From assembly GCF_009876115.1 (NCBI RefSeq), contig NZ_WWSY01000002.1, positions 62,001-126,000 of the forward strand: a stretch of 64,000 nucleotides of DNA. Reading direction: 5' to 3'. The notes below the pieces were generated by a model. The model was given only the letters and a program-made list of their open reading frames with translations, made no database searches and had not been told where the DNA came from. Shown in pieces: positions 32,818-41,804 of the stretch; position 1 is the first letter of the stretch; each line of letters starts with the position of its first letter. Both the position numbers and the translations under genes were made by a program. Origin of the DNA: Collinsella aerofaciens. Its GTDB lineage: Bacteria > Actinomycetota > Coriobacteriia > Coriobacteriales > Coriobacteriaceae.

Positions 32818-33948
32818 ATGCCCAACAAACCCGTGAAGATCATCATGCTTACCGGATACCTCGGTGCCGGCAAGACCACGCTGCTCAACCACATCCTCGC
32901 TAACGATGGCGGCATCCGCGCCGCCGTGATCGTCAATGATATCGGCGAGATCAACGTCGACGCCAGCCTCATCGCCGACGGCGGCCTTTCCGAGACCGAC
33001 GACCTCATCCCGCTCACCAACGGCTGCATCTGCTGCACGCTTTCGGACGACCTGGCCAACCAGCTGCAGGGCATCGCCGATTCGGGCAACTTCGATTACA
33101 TCATCATCGAGGCCTCGGGCATTTGCGAGCCTATCCCCATCGCCTACACCATCTCGAGCTTCTGCGACGAGGCCAAGGTGGGCGGCGAGCCCAAGCTTGC
33201 ACTCGACAACATCGTGGCTGTGGTCGACTGCGCCCGCATGTACGACGAGTTCAACGGCGGTCGTGACCTGCTGGCAGAGGATATCGATGAGGACGACATC
33301 GAGAGTCTGCTCATCCAGCAGATCGAGTTCTGCTCCACGCTGATCCTCAACAAGACCGACACCGTGACGCCTGAGCAGATTGCCGAGCTCAAGGCTATCG
33401 TGCGCAGCCTGCAGAAGGACGCCGTGATTGTCGAGGCTCAAAACGGCGAGGTCCCCATGGAGGAGCTACTCGATACCGACCGCTTCGACTTTATGCGCGC
33501 CTACAACTCCGCCGCCTGGATCGAGGCCATGGAGCATCCCGAGGAGCACGACGACCCCGAGGTGCTCGAGTACGACATCGAGACCTTTGTGTATTCGCGC
33601 CGCAAGCCGTTCGACCTACAGAAGTTCACCGATTTTGTTGAGCAGGAGTGGCCCGACGAGGTCATCCGCGTCAAGGGTCCGCTGTGGCAGGCCAGCAACC
33701 CGGACATGTGCTACATGTTTGAGCAGGCCGGTCACCAGATGCGCCTGATGGAGAACGGCCTGTTTGTCGATTCCGCACCCGAGGGCGAGAAGCAGAAGAT
33801 CATCGACGAGAACCCCGAGATCATGCAGATTTGGGACGACGAGACGGGCGACCGCATGACGAGCCTGTGCATCATCGGCCGTCACATGGACAAGGATGCG
33901 CTCATCGCCTCCCTCGATGCCTGCCTGACCGACTGGCACCGCGCCTAG
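32818..33948 (+). CDS. CobW/COG0523 metallochaperone GTPase
   Basis: A 376-residue G3E GTPase. Walker A is GYLGAGKTTLLNH, the metal-binding CxCC motif is GCICCTL, the switch/NKxD motif is LNKTDTV, and the CobW C-terminal domain covers about 250-376. Such proteins insert or traffic zinc or other metals. The ATG at 32818 follows AAAGGAGGG; the ATG at 32797 lies upstream of that site. No Zur-like box was recognised. The metal is not decided by sequence. Confidence 0.9.
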   Translation: MPNKPVKIIMLTGYLGAGKTTLLNHILANDGGIRAAVIVNDIGEINVDASLIADGGLSETDDLIPLTNGCICCTLSDDLANQLQGIADSGNFDYIIIEASGICEPIPIAYTISSFCDEAKVGGEPKLALDNIVAVVDCARMYDEFNGGRDLLAEDIDEDDIESLLIQQIEFCSTLILNKTDTVTPEQIAELKAIVRSLQKDAVIVEAQNGEVPMEELLDTDRFDFMRAYNSAAWIEAMEHPEEHDDPEVLEYDIETFVYSRRKPFDLQKFTDFVEQEWPDEVIRVKGPLWQASNPDMCYMFEQAGHQMRLMENGLFVDSAPEGEKQKIIDENPEIMQIWDDETGDRMTSLCIIGRHMDKDALIASLDACLTDWHRA

Positions 33949-33987
33949 GTTTATCCAAGCGGGCATTTTTCTGCCTACGTAACCGCC

Positions 33988-34024
33988 AAACCACCACGAA
34001 GGTGCCCTTCGTGGTGGTTTTTCG
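33988..34024. terminator. Terminator between cobW and trmL
   Basis: AAACCACCACGAA (33988-34000) pairs with TTCGTGGTGGTTT (34008-34020), followed by more T residues. Confidence 0.9.
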
Positions 34025-34043
34025 TTCTGAGCCAAGGAGATTC

Positions 34044-34643
34044 ATGTTCAATATCGTGCTGTATGCACCCGAGATTCCAGCCAATACGGGCAATATCGGC
34101 CGCACCTGCGTGGTTACCGGCGCCCGCCTGCATCTGGTGGAGCCACTGGGCTTTTCGCTCGACGACAAGACGGTGCGTCGCGCCGGCCTGGGCTACTGGC
34201 AAAACTTGGACGTGACGACCTATGCCGGCTGGGAGGATTTCCTTGCGCGCAACGGCCTCTCCCCTGTCGACGAGCGTCTACATCTGCTGACCAAAAAGGC
34301 GCGCCGCACCTATGCGCAGAGTGCCTACCGCGATGGCGACTACTTGGTCTTTGGCAGCGAGAGCTCGGGCATTCCCGAGCCACTGCTTGCCGCGGCGCCC
34401 GAGCGCTGCGAGCGCATCCCGATGCTGCGCGATTGCGACTCACTCGATAACGCCGAGGCTTGGGAAGCCCACGAGGAATCGCTGGGGCATACCGAGAACA
34501 GCCACGAAGCCATCCTTCAGCAGGATATCTGCGGCAACTTCGTCGACCCGGACGACTACCGCATCAGCGCCCTCAACCTCTCCAACAGCGCCGCCATCGT
34601 CCTCTACGAGGCCCTGCGCCAAACAGGCTTTCCGGGAATGTGA
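34044..34643 (+). CDS. trmL: tRNA (cytidine/uridine-34-2'-O)-methyltransferase TrmL with insertion
   Basis: A 199-residue SPOUT-fold enzyme modifying the wobble base of tRNA-Leu. NIVLYAPEIPANTGNIGRTC, FGSESSGIP and the knot motif LNLSNSAAIVLYEALRQ are diagnostic. Between RIPM and the knot there is an insertion of about 48 residues (RDCDSLDNAEAWEAHEESLG...) absent from the usual 155-residue enzymes, where this loop is short. The 3' end is duplicated at 38687-38711 and bounds a genomic island that leaves the gene intact. AAGGAGA precedes the ATG. Confidence 0.9.
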   Translation: MFNIVLYAPEIPANTGNIGRTCVVTGARLHLVEPLGFSLDDKTVRRAGLGYWQNLDVTTYAGWEDFLARNGLSPVDERLHLLTKKARRTYAQSAYRDGDYLVFGSESSGIPEPLLAAAPERCERIPMLRDCDSLDNAEAWEAHEESLGHTENSHEAILQQDICGNFVDPDDYRISALNLSNSAAIVLYEALRQTGFPGM

Positions 34644-34647
34644 CAAA
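34623..34647. repeat. Left attachment-like direct repeat (trmL 3' end)
   Basis: It encodes the last codons QTGFPGM and the stop of trmL, and is identical over 25 bp to 38687-38711. Confidence 0.75.
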
Positions 34648-34722
34648 CCTGCCATTAGGGGACGGGGTAGAAATGGTTAATTTTCAAACCCTCTAGCTCT
34701 TAACAAATTGGTTTTGGCATTA

Positions 34723-34753
34723 AGGTGGCAAAGGAACTGTCCCTTTGCCACCT
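34723..34753. repeat. Dispersed palindrome copy inside the island's left end
   Basis: AGGTGGCAAAGG and CCCTTTGCCACCT pair around AACTGT. It belongs to the AAAGGGAC/GTCCCTTT family. Confidence 0.75.
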
Positions 34754-34911
34754 ATTGCAACTGCTGATTTAAATGGAATTAACCGTTTTTAAACGCTTTT
34801 AACTAGAATAGATGCCAGTATATTAGTAACTTTTACTGAGTTGCACCGTATGGGTTTATACGCTTCCATCCCGTAAAGGACAGGAACCCCGCAGCAAAAG
34901 GTCCCTACACA

Positions 34912-35973
34912 TCAGAATTCAACTTCAAATACAAACGACTGCCGGAGTTCTCGCTTAGCTTGGCTTGTCAGGCTCGAATTCGCCCTTATGTTCAGTTTGC
35001 TGCATGCCTCGTCGATAGCCATAGCAAGTGATACAGACATGGTCATGGTCGTTTCACTTTTCAATTCGACCCGATAGCTCTTCGCCTTGTTTTTATCCTC
35101 TCCACCACATCTCGTCTCAATTAACAAGAGAATATCTGAGTCATGGGCATACCAATGGAGTTCAGGGCGCTGTGGAACCATGTCACCCTCGAATTCCTGT
35201 GTAAACAGAATTTTCTTCTCATTTCTCGTTGAATCGCTCAAGGAACCGTCGATTCGAACCGAGCCCTTCTTTCCCGCCTTGGCATTTCCCTTAACCTGGC
35301 GGCCTCGCCGAGTTTCCTCGTACTCCGTCACCTCCAGCTTGCAGCGTTTCGCGCCAAGCATGAACGCAATCCGCCTCAACTCGGCCATCTTGTCTTGTTG
35401 CATGGTTGCGAAATAAGAGTCAAGGTCAACAAAGCGAGACCGATCAAAAGCATCTATGTAATATGTGGAATAAAGAGATGGTTTAGGATAGAAAGACAAT
35501 TCGCTATCCCCGATTGCCTCGCGGTACAGATTGAAAACCTGCGTACCCTTAACGGTATCCAGCCAACCAATAGCATCCCTACAGGCGTCGATGCCCCGAC
35601 GCTCATTTCCGTCAACAATTCGAATCATATTCGGCAAATAAAATGAAGGACTCTGATAGGTCTCCTTGGTTACCGGCCTGTATCTATTAAGCTGCTGCTG
35701 GTATGCCCAATCGTTGACGGCGTCACCGATATCCGCAGCAGCACCTGCCGCGCCATCGGCCGCATCAGCAATAGCTGCCAAGGCGTCATCGACCATCGGA
35801 GTTGCAGCACGCATTGCACCATCGGCAACTTTCTGTACGGCTGCAACCGCGCCCGCCATCGCGCTTCCGGCGCCATCAACCAACCCGGCAGCGGCCTTAC
35901 GGATATCAAAACTCTGCTTATGTCGCGGCAGCTCCTCCCTTTCGACAACAGCTAGATCGTCTTTATCTTCCAT
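34912..35973 (-). CDS. Island orphan protein with an Ala/Gly-rich amphipathic segment
   Basis: A 353-residue protein I do not recognise. Residues of about 25-90 are an Ala/Gly-rich heptad-like stretch (AGLVDGAGSAMAGAVAAVQKVADGAMRAATPMVDDALAAIADAADGAAGAAADIGDAV is its character), likely a long helix that may associate with membrane. The rest (about 100-353) is a mixed alpha/beta domain with charged segments and no cysteine-rich motif. It lies 9 bases downstream of the DUF4230-like gene, probably co-transcribed. No catalytic motif is seen. Confidence 0.6.
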   Translation of the reverse strand: MEDKDDLAVVEREELPRHKQSFDIRKAAAGLVDGAGSAMAGAVAAVQKVADGAMRAATPMVDDALAAIADAADGAAGAAADIGDAVNDWAYQQQLNRYRPVTKETYQSPSFYLPNMIRIVDGNERRGIDACRDAIGWLDTVKGTQVFNLYREAIGDSELSFYPKPSLYSTYYIDAFDRSRFVDLDSYFATMQQDKMAELRRIAFMLGAKRCKLEVTEYEETRRGRQVKGNAKAGKKGSVRIDGSLSDSTRNEKKILFTQEFEGDMVPQRPELHWYAHDSDILLLIETRCGGEDKNKAKSYRVELKSETTMTMSVSLAMAIDEACSKLNIRANSSLTSQAKRELRQSFVFEVEF

Positions 35974-35982
35974 AGTGACCTC

Positions 35983-36654
35983 CTATTTCCGATAGTCGAA
36001 ATCAACCGTATATTCATCGCCAAATGCCGAGTTGAACATCGCGCGGATATTTGCTTCGGCGTTCACCCGAGCCTCTTCGAGCAGGTCGCCATCCTTGATG
36101 GCCTCGCTTTCACTCCGCTCCTTGCACTGCGCTTCAAACGCCGTGACGTCTTTGACCTCAATGGGATTGAGGATGTTGTTGCGCTCCTCGAGAGCGCCCG
36201 ATTTCTTCATATCCGGCGTGTTTGAGATTACATAAGGCTCATCCATCGTAATGGTCAGCTTCCTCTTGTTTGTATGTATCTCTGCCGTCTCGAGATTCAC
36301 GCCCGCCTTAATGGTTCCAACATAGCGATACCAAAAACTGTTTTCTGTAAACGGGATATCAAACCAATCGAAAAACCTCTTGGTATCTGTCACCTTATCG
36401 ACAATCGTATAGTTCTGCGATGCAGAAACCATCTCATTCTGGGAAGCGATACGTTCAAACACGACCGACGGGGAGAGCGTATTGGGGGTCGCTTCTTTTG
36501 CACCCGCAGCTTTGCCGTTATTAAAGATGCTAATAAAAAGTACAGCTACAATCAGCCCGCCAAGCGCCAAGCCCGCGATGAATACCTTGGGTTTCGTCAG
36601 AATTCTCCCGAGTTTCGCTTTCAGCGCCCCCATGCCTTCCTCCATCTCATCCAT
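35983..36654 (-). CDS. DUF4230-like membrane-anchored protein
   Basis: A 223-residue protein with a short acidic/basic N-terminus, one membrane helix (KVFIAGLALGGLIVAVLFISIF, about 23-44) and an exported or periplasm-facing domain of about 180 residues. The pattern YRYVGTIKAGVNLETAEI, then KKLTITMDEPYVIS-like text, matches the DUF4230 family, whose function is unknown. It sits between the lipoprotein and the 353-residue gene, so the three may form one envelope-associated system in the island. Confidence 0.7.
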   Translation of the reverse strand: MDEMEEGMGALKAKLGRILTKPKVFIAGLALGGLIVAVLFISIFNNGKAAGAKEATPNTLSPSVVFERIASQNEMVSASQNYTIVDKVTDTKRFFDWFDIPFTENSFWYRYVGTIKAGVNLETAEIHTNKRKLTITMDEPYVISNTPDMKKSGALEERNNILNPIEVKDVTAFEAQCKERSESEAIKDGDLLEEARVNAEANIRAMFNSAFGDEYTVDFDYRK

Positions 36655-36868
36655 CCCCTATTCCCTTCAAAATCCCTGTTATTTAAGAAACTGCCGTGGG
36701 TTATACCTCATGCCTTAATTGTCGTTTTCAGCATGTCTTTAGACGAGGGCAGTTGTTTGCAATCCGAAATAATACACATTCGTTCGCAGCACTTGTTGTT
36801 CAATAATTGGCATAAAACGGGCAGGTCAACCATTCATTGCCGATTAACCCGCCCCTTCCGTGCAGAAC

Positions 36869-37684
36869 TTATTTATTTACATCGTAGCTGGAAACAGATG
36901 CGACAACGCGCGCAGCGTCAACATCGGACATTGCCTCGAACTTGACTTTCTCACCCGGCGCCCACGAAGAAGTGTCCGCATAGGTCTCCTCCGCTTTGAT
37001 GTCATCTGCATCATAGAGAGCAAGTGTCAGGCTGACGTTAGAGAACGATATACCAGAAGTGTTCTCAACTACCGCCGTATACGTATACAGACCGTAACCG
37101 TCATCCGATTTTTCGAAATTTGCTCCCTGAATCAAACTGTTGATGGCATCCTCATAGCGGGTCTTCTCTGCTACGGACTTTCCATTCTTAATTAAGTCGT
37201 TGAAATCATCCTTATATTTTTCCCCTACTTCCAGCCCGTAATTATCAACAAGCTTCTTGAGCTGCGCAGACCGCTTATCGTAGACTTTATTCCACTCTTC
37301 GTAATAATCCGCAGACGATTGCGAGTAGTCCTCGGTCACCTTAAGCTGGTCATCAAGCAAATTCAGATACGTGATTACGTCCTGTTGCATCTTAGAATCC
37401 TTAAACCTAGCGTTCTTGAGTTCCTTGTCGTTCTTGATTTCGGCCTCAATAGCTTCCTGGATATTCTCGGTTGAATGAGGATCATCATCGTTTGCATTAG
37501 ATTCAATGACGTCGGACCTTCTCTCAAACCCGGCGGCGATAACATTCATCGCCTTATCGTCGACATATTTCGACTTTGCAGCGTTTGCATCATTCTGTGA
37601 ACAGGCCGAAATGAACCCCAGAGAACAGATGAGCAGAACAAGCAAACCCATCATGGGCATCTTTTTAGTAATATTTCGTTTCAC
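36869..37684 (-). CDS. Island lipoprotein with a C-terminal FxLYD-like domain
   Basis: A 271-residue secreted lipoprotein. The signal peptide MKRNITKKMPMMGLLVLLICSLGFISAC ends in an ISAC lipobox, so Cys28 should be lipidated and anchored outside. The middle region is helical and charged (about 40-175). The C-terminus TAVVENTSGISFSNVSLTLALYDADDIKAEETYADTSSW is an FxLYD-type beta-sandwich. The GTG at 37684 is preferred: GAAGGGA is 7 bases upstream and the Lys/Arg n-region begins there. Function unknown. Confidence 0.75.
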   Translation of the reverse strand: MKRNITKKMPMMGLLVLLICSLGFISACSQNDANAAKSKYVDDKAMNVIAAGFERRSDVIESNANDDDPHSTENIQEAIEAEIKNDKELKNARFKDSKMQQDVITYLNLLDDQLKVTEDYSQSSADYYEEWNKVYDKRSAQLKKLVDNYGLEVGEKYKDDFNDLIKNGKSVAEKTRYEDAINSLIQGANFEKSDDGYGLYTYTAVVENTSGISFSNVSLTLALYDADDIKAEETYADTSSWAPGEKVKFEAMSDVDAARVVASVSSYDVNK

Positions 37685-37719
37685 GACTATTTCCCTTCGA
37701 TTGACGTTACAGCTCATAA

Positions 37720-37838
37720 CCCCTCGTCAAAAAGCAGACGAATTGGCAACGCGGTGGCACTATTTGGTTCCAGGGCGTGAACTGGATAAACATCGAGGGA
37801 AGGAGTGGGCTCCGTGCAATAAACTCCCCTCGTCAAAA
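37720..37838. repeat. 13-bp direct repeats near the recombinase gene
   Basis: CCCCTCGTCAAAA occurs at 37720-37732 and 37826-37838, 106 bp apart, in the gap between the recombinase and the lipoprotein. They are candidate recombination or operator sites. Confidence 0.5.
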
Positions 37839-37878
37839 TGTCTAGTTAAAGAGGACGGACAGACGGCGAACGGTCATA

Positions 37879-38481
37879 TCAGTTCGTATCCGCCCGTCTC
37901 CAACGATCGAACGTCGATGCGCTGACGTTCAGGAGCATTGCGGCCTCTCGCCTCGTAACTTCACCTCCTTCGAATGATTTGATGACATCGTTATAGCTAT
38001 CCGGACGTTCGAGCGCCGGCCTCCCAAATCTCACGCCACGCAGGCGCGCCGACGCGATACCCTCCGCCTGGCGCTGCTTGATGTTTTCGCGCTCCAGCTG
38101 CGCCACGTAGCTCAAGATCTGAAGGACCAGATCCGCCATGAACGTTCCCGTGATGCCATCGGGCTGCTCGCGCGTATCGAGTAACGGCATATCAAGCACC
38201 ACGATGGCAGCGTGTCTATCCACCGTGATGCGTCTCCATTCATCGAGGACTTCACGATAATTGCGACCCAAACGGTCGATACTTTTGATCACGAGAACGT
38301 CACCCTCGCGCAACCTACGAAGAAGACGCTGGTACTGGGGACGTCTAAAGTTCTTACCACTTGCCTTGTCAGCGTAAATCTGACCCCGTTGAACGGGAAA
38401 CCTTCCTAGTGCGTCTAACTGGCGGTCCAAGTTCTGGTCCGCGGAAGAGACACGTGCATACCCAAAGATTCGATTGTCCAT
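37879..38481 (-). CDS. Serine recombinase (resolvase/invertase family)
   Basis: A 200-residue site-specific recombinase. The catalytic Ser is in GYARVSSADQNLDRQ, and the Arg cluster is in KSIDRLGRNYREV. The long E-helix follows, and a C-terminal Hin-type helix-turn-helix (TRREAAMLLNVSASTFDRWRR) ends the protein. Members invert, resolve or transpose DNA. It occupies the right end of the trmL island and is its probable mobility gene, although small resolvases usually leave a 2-bp core rather than a 25-bp duplication. Confidence 0.92.
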   Translation of the reverse strand: MDNRIFGYARVSSADQNLDRQLDALGRFPVQRGQIYADKASGKNFRRPQYQRLLRRLREGDVLVIKSIDRLGRNYREVLDEWRRITVDRHAAIVVLDMPLLDTREQPDGITGTFMADLVLQILSYVAQLERENIKQRQAEGIASARLRGVRFGRPALERPDSYNDVIKSFEGGEVTRREAAMLLNVSASTFDRWRRADTN

Positions 38482-38686
38482 AATTGCCCCTATCGGCCGC
38501 CTCTTGGCAGCATCAGCTCAAGCGAGAGCCCACTCACTATAGGGCGTGCAAATTTCGCGAATGGGCTGAGGTCATTTTGGCCCTCAGACGCAAGCTGTTC
38601 AAGCGCTACATCGACAACCTGCTAGCTTTTAACAGCAATTAACTGCTTTTTACTAGAATTGGCTAGAAAAGAAAAGCGTGATGCTG

Positions 38687-38733
38687 ACAGGCTTTCCGGG
38701 AATGTGACAAAGGGACTGTCCCTTTGTCACATT
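38687..38733. repeat. Right attachment-like repeat overlapping a dispersed palindrome
   Basis: 38687-38711 repeats the trmL 3' end perfectly. 38701-38733 is a 33-bp palindrome with a single central mismatch (AATGTGACAAAGGGAC and GTCCCTTTGTCACATT), the best copy of the dispersed family. The stop of the leftward UvrA-like gene is 4 bases away. Confidence 0.8.
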
Positions 38734-38736
38734 CGG

Positions 38737-41229
38737 TTATAGGTAGCGGCCGGTGATGCTTGCGGAGCAGGCCACGATGTCGTCCGGCGTGCCGGCGCAG
38801 ACGATTTGCCCGCCCGCGTCGCCACCGCTTGGGCCCATGTCGATCACGTAATCGGCGTTACGGATAAGGTCGAGATCGTGTTCGATCACGATAACCGTGG
38901 CGCCCTTGGCAACGAAGCCATCGAACACACTCAACAGTACCTGAACATCGAGCGGATGTAGTCCGATCGTGGGCTCATCGAATACGAATACGGCATCGTC
39001 CTGCACGCGGCCCATCTCGCTCGCAAGCTTAAGACGCTGCGCCTCGCCGCCCGAGAGCGCCGGCGTGGGCTCACCGAGCGTGAGATAGCCCAAGCCCAGG
39101 TCATGCAAGGTCTGCAAGCGCGTCTGAACCTTCTTGAGCCCCAGCGTGGCGTCGATGGCCTCGTCCACACTCATGTCCATGAGCTGCGGCAACGTAAGCA
39201 GGCTCCCGTCCTTGCCCTCGCGATGGATATGCGAAGCCGCGTCTGCATAACGCGAACCACGACATGCCGGACAGACAATCTCGACGTCGGGCAAAAACTG
39301 CACGTCGAGAGATATCGAGCCCGTGCCATCGCACGTAGGGCAGCGCAAGGCGCCAGTGTTGTAGCTAAAGGCGCCCGCCTTGTAGCCGGCAGTCTTGGCC
39401 TCGGGCGTACGGGCGAAGGCGCGACGCAGCTCATCATGGATGTCGGCATAAGTTGCCACCGTCGAGCGCACGTTGGCGCCGATAGGCGTAGCGTCAATCA
39501 GGTTGGCACGTGCAATGCCCTCGGCATCGATCCAGCGCACGTGGCGTGGCAAGCGCTCGCCAGCTGCCTGCGCCTTAAGCGCCGGGATGAGCGTCTCGAG
39601 TACCAACGTCGTCTTGCCCGAACCCGAAACGCCCGTCACCGCGACGAGACGGCCGCGCGGGATATCGACTTCGAGCGGCTTTACGGTATGAATGGTATCG
39701 GTCGCCATGCGGATGTGACCCTGGTCGAACATTTCGTCGTCAGTCACCTGCGGCCGCAAGCGCTTGGGGTCTGCGCGTAAAAACGGCGCGATGCGGCTGC
39801 CTTGCGATTGTTCGACCTCATCCACCGTACCGGCAGCGATCACATTACCGCCGCCCGCTCCGGCAACGGGACCCATCTCGACCAGATAATCGGCTTCCGC
39901 CAATACGCGCGTGTCGTGATCGACAACGACCACGGTGTTGCCGTCATCCACCAGATCGCGCATCACGCCTACCAGGCCGTCGACATTGGCAGGATGCAAG
40001 CCAATCGAGGGCTCGTCCAGCACATAAAGCACGCCCGTCGAGCGGTTGCGCACCACGCGGGCGAGCTGCACACGCTGGCGCTCACCCGTGGAGAGCGTGG
40101 CACCGGCGCGATCGAGCGAAAGGTAATCGAGACCCAGGTCGACCAGACGACGGGCCGTGCTCGAAAATGAATCGCAGATATCCGTCGCCATGGGCTGCAT
40201 CTCGGCCGGCAAGGATGCTGGCACCCCGCGCACCCACTCAATCGCATCACCAAGCGTCATGGCCGCGGCCTGCGCCAAATTGATACCGCGTACCTGGGGC
40301 TGGCGCGCAGCCTCGGAGAGACGCGTGCCGCCACAGTCACGACACGGGCCCTCGCGCAAAAAGCGTGCCACGCGTTTGAGGCCTTTGTCGTCCTTAACCT
40401 TGGCGAGCGCATTCTCAACGGTATAGACGGCGTTGTAATAGGTAAAGTCGAGCGGCGTGGCGCCCTCGCCGTTTTTGGGAACGTAAAGAATGTGCTTCTT
40501 AACCGCCGGACCGTGGAACACGACGTCGCGCTCTTGAGATGTGAGCCGGTTAAACGGCACATCGGTACGCACACCCATCTCGCCGGCCACCTGCTTCATC
40601 AGGTCCCACATGAGCGTACCCCAAGGAAGCACCGCGCCCTCGTTGATGGTCTTTGACTCGTCGGGCACCAGGCTCGCCTCGTCCACCTCGCGCATGACAC
40701 CGGTGCCGCCACAGGTGGGACATGCACCGCCGCTATTGAAAGCCAAATCCTCGGCACTCGGCGCGTAGAACTCGCGGCCGCATGCGGGGCACGTGAGCGA
40801 CAGGCCCGCAGCCACGTTAAGGCTCGGCTCCACACGCGCCCCGCAATGTGGGCACACGTGATGGGCGCAACGGCTAAAGAGCAGACGCAGGCTATTGTTG
40901 AGCTCGGTCATGGTGCCAAAGGTGGAACGCACGCCCGGCACGCTGGGGCGCTGATGCAATGCGAGCGCCGCTGGCACGTGGAGCACTTCGTCCACCTGGG
41001 CGTGTTCGGCCTGCGTCAAACGACGGCGGGTATAGGTGCTGAGCGCCTCCAAGTAGCGACGCGAGCCCTCGGCATAAAGAACTCCCAGCGCCAGCGAACT
41101 CTTGCCCGAGCCCGACACGCCGGCAATACCCACGAGCCTTCCCAGTGGGATATCGATATCGATGTCTTTGAGGTTGTGGACACGTGCACCACGCACTTCG
41201 ATAGCACTTGGTTGTTGCCACACCGTCAT
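38737..41229 (-). CDS. UvrA-like ABC ATPase (UvrA2 type)
   Basis: An 830-residue double ABC protein with two Walker A loops (GVSGSGKSS and GVSGSGKTT), ABC signatures (LSTGERQR, LSGGEAQR) and Walker B/D loops (LDEPSIGLHP, FDEPTIGLHP). Zinc-finger cysteine sets are present (CPHCGA...CPACG, CPTCGG, CPTCDG...CPACRG). It is about 110 residues shorter than housekeeping UvrA. This suits UvrA2/DrrC-type paralogues involved in DNA damage or drug tolerance. The ATG overlaps the GNAT stop (ATGA), so the genes are coupled. Confidence 0.9.
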   Translation of the reverse strand: MTVWQQPSAIEVRGARVHNLKDIDIDIPLGRLVGIAGVSGSGKSSLALGVLYAEGSRRYLEALSTYTRRRLTQAEHAQVDEVLHVPAALALHQRPSVPGVRSTFGTMTELNNSLRLLFSRCAHHVCPHCGARVEPSLNVAAGLSLTCPACGREFYAPSAEDLAFNSGGACPTCGGTGVMREVDEASLVPDESKTINEGAVLPWGTLMWDLMKQVAGEMGVRTDVPFNRLTSQERDVVFHGPAVKKHILYVPKNGEGATPLDFTYYNAVYTVENALAKVKDDKGLKRVARFLREGPCRDCGGTRLSEAARQPQVRGINLAQAAAMTLGDAIEWVRGVPASLPAEMQPMATDICDSFSSTARRLVDLGLDYLSLDRAGATLSTGERQRVQLARVVRNRSTGVLYVLDEPSIGLHPANVDGLVGVMRDLVDDGNTVVVVDHDTRVLAEADYLVEMGPVAGAGGGNVIAAGTVDEVEQSQGSRIAPFLRADPKRLRPQVTDDEMFDQGHIRMATDTIHTVKPLEVDIPRGRLVAVTGVSGSGKTTLVLETLIPALKAQAAGERLPRHVRWIDAEGIARANLIDATPIGANVRSTVATYADIHDELRRAFARTPEAKTAGYKAGAFSYNTGALRCPTCDGTGSISLDVQFLPDVEIVCPACRGSRYADAASHIHREGKDGSLLTLPQLMDMSVDEAIDATLGLKKVQTRLQTLHDLGLGYLTLGEPTPALSGGEAQRLKLASEMGRVQDDAVFVFDEPTIGLHPLDVQVLLSVFDGFVAKGATVIVIEHDLDLIRNADYVIDMGPSGGDAGGQIVCAGTPDDIVACSASITGRYL

Positions 41230-41783
41230 CGCTCCCCTTCTGCTCGCCCGCGCCAGTCTTCGCGGGTCAAATACGTAAAGCACTCGGTACGCACATCGTC
41301 CATAAGCTCGCAGGGCACGTCGCGCTCAACGTGATGTGGCGCGAACCCACATTTTTGCTGGACGCGTAACGACTTGTTATTGCCCTCGTAGTATCCGCAC
41401 CAAAGCGCCTTGCAGCCAAGCGTTTCGAACGCATAGCGCTGCATGGCTCGTACTGCTTCGGGAGCAAAGCCTCGGCCCCAGAATGGCTTGGCGATCCAAT
41501 AGCCCACTTCGAGTTCGAGACCGTCATCTCGACGGTTTGACTCGCAGCGAGATGGCATAAGTCCGATGCTACCCACGGGCTCATCCGTCGCAGCCAGGCA
41601 AACGGCAAAGGTATGGGGTGCCGCAAAAACTGTCCGAATGATCTCCCTGCTCTCCTCAATGCTTCGATGGGGCGGCCAGCCCGCAGCCGGCCCCACGTCC
41701 GGGTCGCTCGCATATGTAAACAGGATCGCCGCATCCGTCTCGCGCCACGGACGGAGCGTCAATCGCTCAGTTTGAATCACCAT
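41226..41783 (-). CDS. GNAT acetyltransferase (RimJ/RimL-like)
   Basis: A 185-residue acetyl-CoA-dependent N-acetyltransferase. It shows the typical TERLTLRPWRETDA start, VGSIGLMP beta strand 4, VGYWIAKPFWGRGFAPEAVRAMQRYAF acetyl-CoA loop, and NNKSLRVQQKCGF. It probably acetylates a protein N-terminus or a drug. Its TGA overlaps the ATG of the UvrA-like gene, suggesting a stress- or drug-related pair. Confidence 0.9.
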   Translation of the reverse strand: MVIQTERLTLRPWRETDAAILFTYASDPDVGPAAGWPPHRSIEESREIIRTVFAAPHTFAVCLAATDEPVGSIGLMPSRCESNRRDDGLELEVGYWIAKPFWGRGFAPEAVRAMQRYAFETLGCKALWCGYYEGNNKSLRVQQKCGFAPHHVERDVPCELMDDVRTECFTYLTREDWRGRAEGER

Positions 41784-41804
41784 GTTTTGACCTCACATCT
41801 ATCG

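Larger units (their letters stand above)
34623..38711. mobile_element. Genomic island integrated at the 3' end of trmL
   Basis: A 25-bp perfect direct repeat (34623-34647 and 38687-38711; core GGCTTTCCGGGAATGTGACA) bounds about 4.1 kb. The left copy is the trmL 3' end plus stop; the right copy is followed by the dispersed palindrome and the UvrA-like gene. Inside are a serine recombinase at one end and three leftward genes with visibly lower G+C. No conjugation or phage structural genes are present, so it is a small integrated cassette or a remnant. Confidence 0.7.

Noticed and set aside
34912..38481. Prophage
   Set aside because: No structural, lysis, replication or tyrosine integrase genes; only a resolvase-type recombinase and envelope-like genes.
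38484..38642. 52-codon frame ending RRKLFKRYIDNLLAFNSN
   Set aside because: The tail looks protein-like and could be the C-terminus of a lost gene, but the frame starts after a stop, has no start site, and no family is recognised.
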